From Solibacillus sp. FSL R5-0449 (GTDB lineage Bacteria; Bacillota; Bacilli; Bacillales_A; Planococcaceae), in the NCBI RefSeq assembly GCF_037975215.1, contig NZ_CP150239.1:2146001-2210000 (forward strand): a stretch of DNA of 64,000 nucleotides, in the 5' to 3' direction. Both the position numbers and the translations under genes were made by a program. The notes below the pieces were generated by a model. That model did no database searches, had not been told where the DNA came from, and saw only the letters and a list, made by a program, of their open reading frames with translations. The stretch's first letter is position 1. Every line of letters starts with the position of its first letter. Below, piece by piece: positions 63,553-64,000 of this stretch.

Positions 63553-64000
63553 ACAAACCTTCCTTTCGAATATACTGTTCAACTGCAGCAGGCAATAAAA
63601 ACTGTAACGGTGCCTCCGTTTGCTGTAGTCGATTTCGAATGTATGTTGAAGAAAGGTCAATTTGCGGAGCTTCCACCATACACACGTCGTAGGAAGATTT
63701 TGCTTCACTGCCCGGGCGCTTCACTCCAACAAATGTGACAAGTTCCATTAATTCATCGATACGGTGCCATGTATGCAATGAATCGATCATGTCCCCGCCG
63801 ATAATAAAATAAAACTGTGTTTGTGGTTCACGTTCACACAATGCTTTCATTGTGTCGAATGTATACGATACCCCTCCGCGTTCAAGTTCATATGTTTCGA
63901 CTTGAAAATAAGGAATGTCCTCGATCGCCAGCTCAACCATCCGCAGACGCTGCGCATTTGTAGCTGAGCGGGCCAGATCCTTATGCGGCGGTTTTGCGTT
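63521..64000 (-). CDS. nadD: Nicotinate-nucleotide adenylyltransferase NadD (5' end outside window)
   Basis: Adenylates nicotinate mononucleotide in NAD synthesis. The frame is open to the right edge with NAKPPHKDLARSATNAQR, so about 160 residues are seen and the N-terminal (H/T)xGH motif lies outside. Present: FIIGGDMIDSLHTWHRI, VTFVGVKRPG and the C-terminal IDLSSTYIRNRL motif. The internal Met at 63940 is not the true start. First visible gene of the nadD-yqeK-rsfS-yqeM operon. Confidence 0.95.
   Translation of the reverse strand, partial: NAKPPHKDLARSATNAQRLRMVELAIEDIPYFQVETYELERGGVSYTFDTMKALCEREPQTQFYFIIGGDMIDSLHTWHRIDELMELVTFVGVKRPGSEAKSSYDVCMVEAPQIDLSSTYIRNRLQQTEAPLQFLLPAAVEQYIRKEGLYGTSNDAGSD

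Overview
The window looks like a chromosomal segment of a low-GC, endospore-forming member of the Bacillales. Gene content and protein flavour point to the Lysinibacillus/Solibacillus branch (Planococcaceae/Caryophanaceae); this is an inference from recognised families, not a database match. Spore genes (cotE, gpr, spoIIP, a gamma-type SASP), competence genes (comEA, comEB, comEC), sigma-B and LexA type promoters and AGGAGG-like ribosome binding sites all fit. I see no rRNA, tRNA, CRISPR array, prophage or transposase gene.

Layout. 0.0-10.8 kb: a block resembling the B. subtilis pstS-pbpA-sodA-yqgC-yqgB-yqfZ-ispG-yqfW region, interrupted by a universal stress protein, an SDR oxidoreductase with a divergent TetR regulator, a DUF1801 gene and a dispersed GC-rich repeat. 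10.9-22.6 kb: a ten-gene minus-strand operon for uptake and cytoplasmic breakdown of murein peptides (dppA, ykfB, oligopeptide ABC transporter, ykfA, a signal-less SxxK serine hydrolase, ykfC), preceded by a separately terminated P1/DmpA-type aminopeptidase gene. 22.8-27.6 kb: small and accessory genes, including a probable sigma-B-controlled csbD, a c-di-GMP phosphodiesterase and an esterase homologue whose nucleophile serine is Asn. 27.8-34.9 kb: tkt, ynzC and the SOS pair yneAB divergent from lexA, followed by catabolic and repair genes and sspE. 35.0-46.1 kb: glnRA with two GlnR operators, ynbB, a TRIC-like membrane protein, hfq-miaA-(lipase)-mutL-mutS. 46.2-51.6 kb: cotE, a second PAS-GAF-GGDEF*-EAL protein, a second copy of the dispersed repeat, ricA and miaB. 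52.1-64.0 kb: lepA-spoIIP-gpr, rpsT, holA, yqzM, comEC-comEB-comEA, yqeM-rsfS-yqeK-nadD.

How the genes work together. The strongest functional module is the murein-peptide operon. A lipoprotein-dependent ABC importer would bring in L-Ala-D-Glu-containing peptides; LD-carboxypeptidase, gamma-D-Glu endopeptidase, epimerase and D-aminopeptidase would reduce them to usable amino acids. The DNA-quality group (lexA, yneAB, mutSL, AlkD-like protein) and the nitrogen switch glnRA are recognisable with their control sites. Most genes lie on the minus strand, and nearly every transcription unit ends in a clear intrinsic terminator.

The most unusual signals are a roughly 250-bp non-coding repeat with near-perfect inverted ends, a duplicated sodA 3' tail that differs only synonymously, the cytoplasmic SxxK hydrolase in the murein operon, the Ser-to-Asn esterase, and the absence of comER, whose place holds a hairpin abutting the comEA ribosome binding site.
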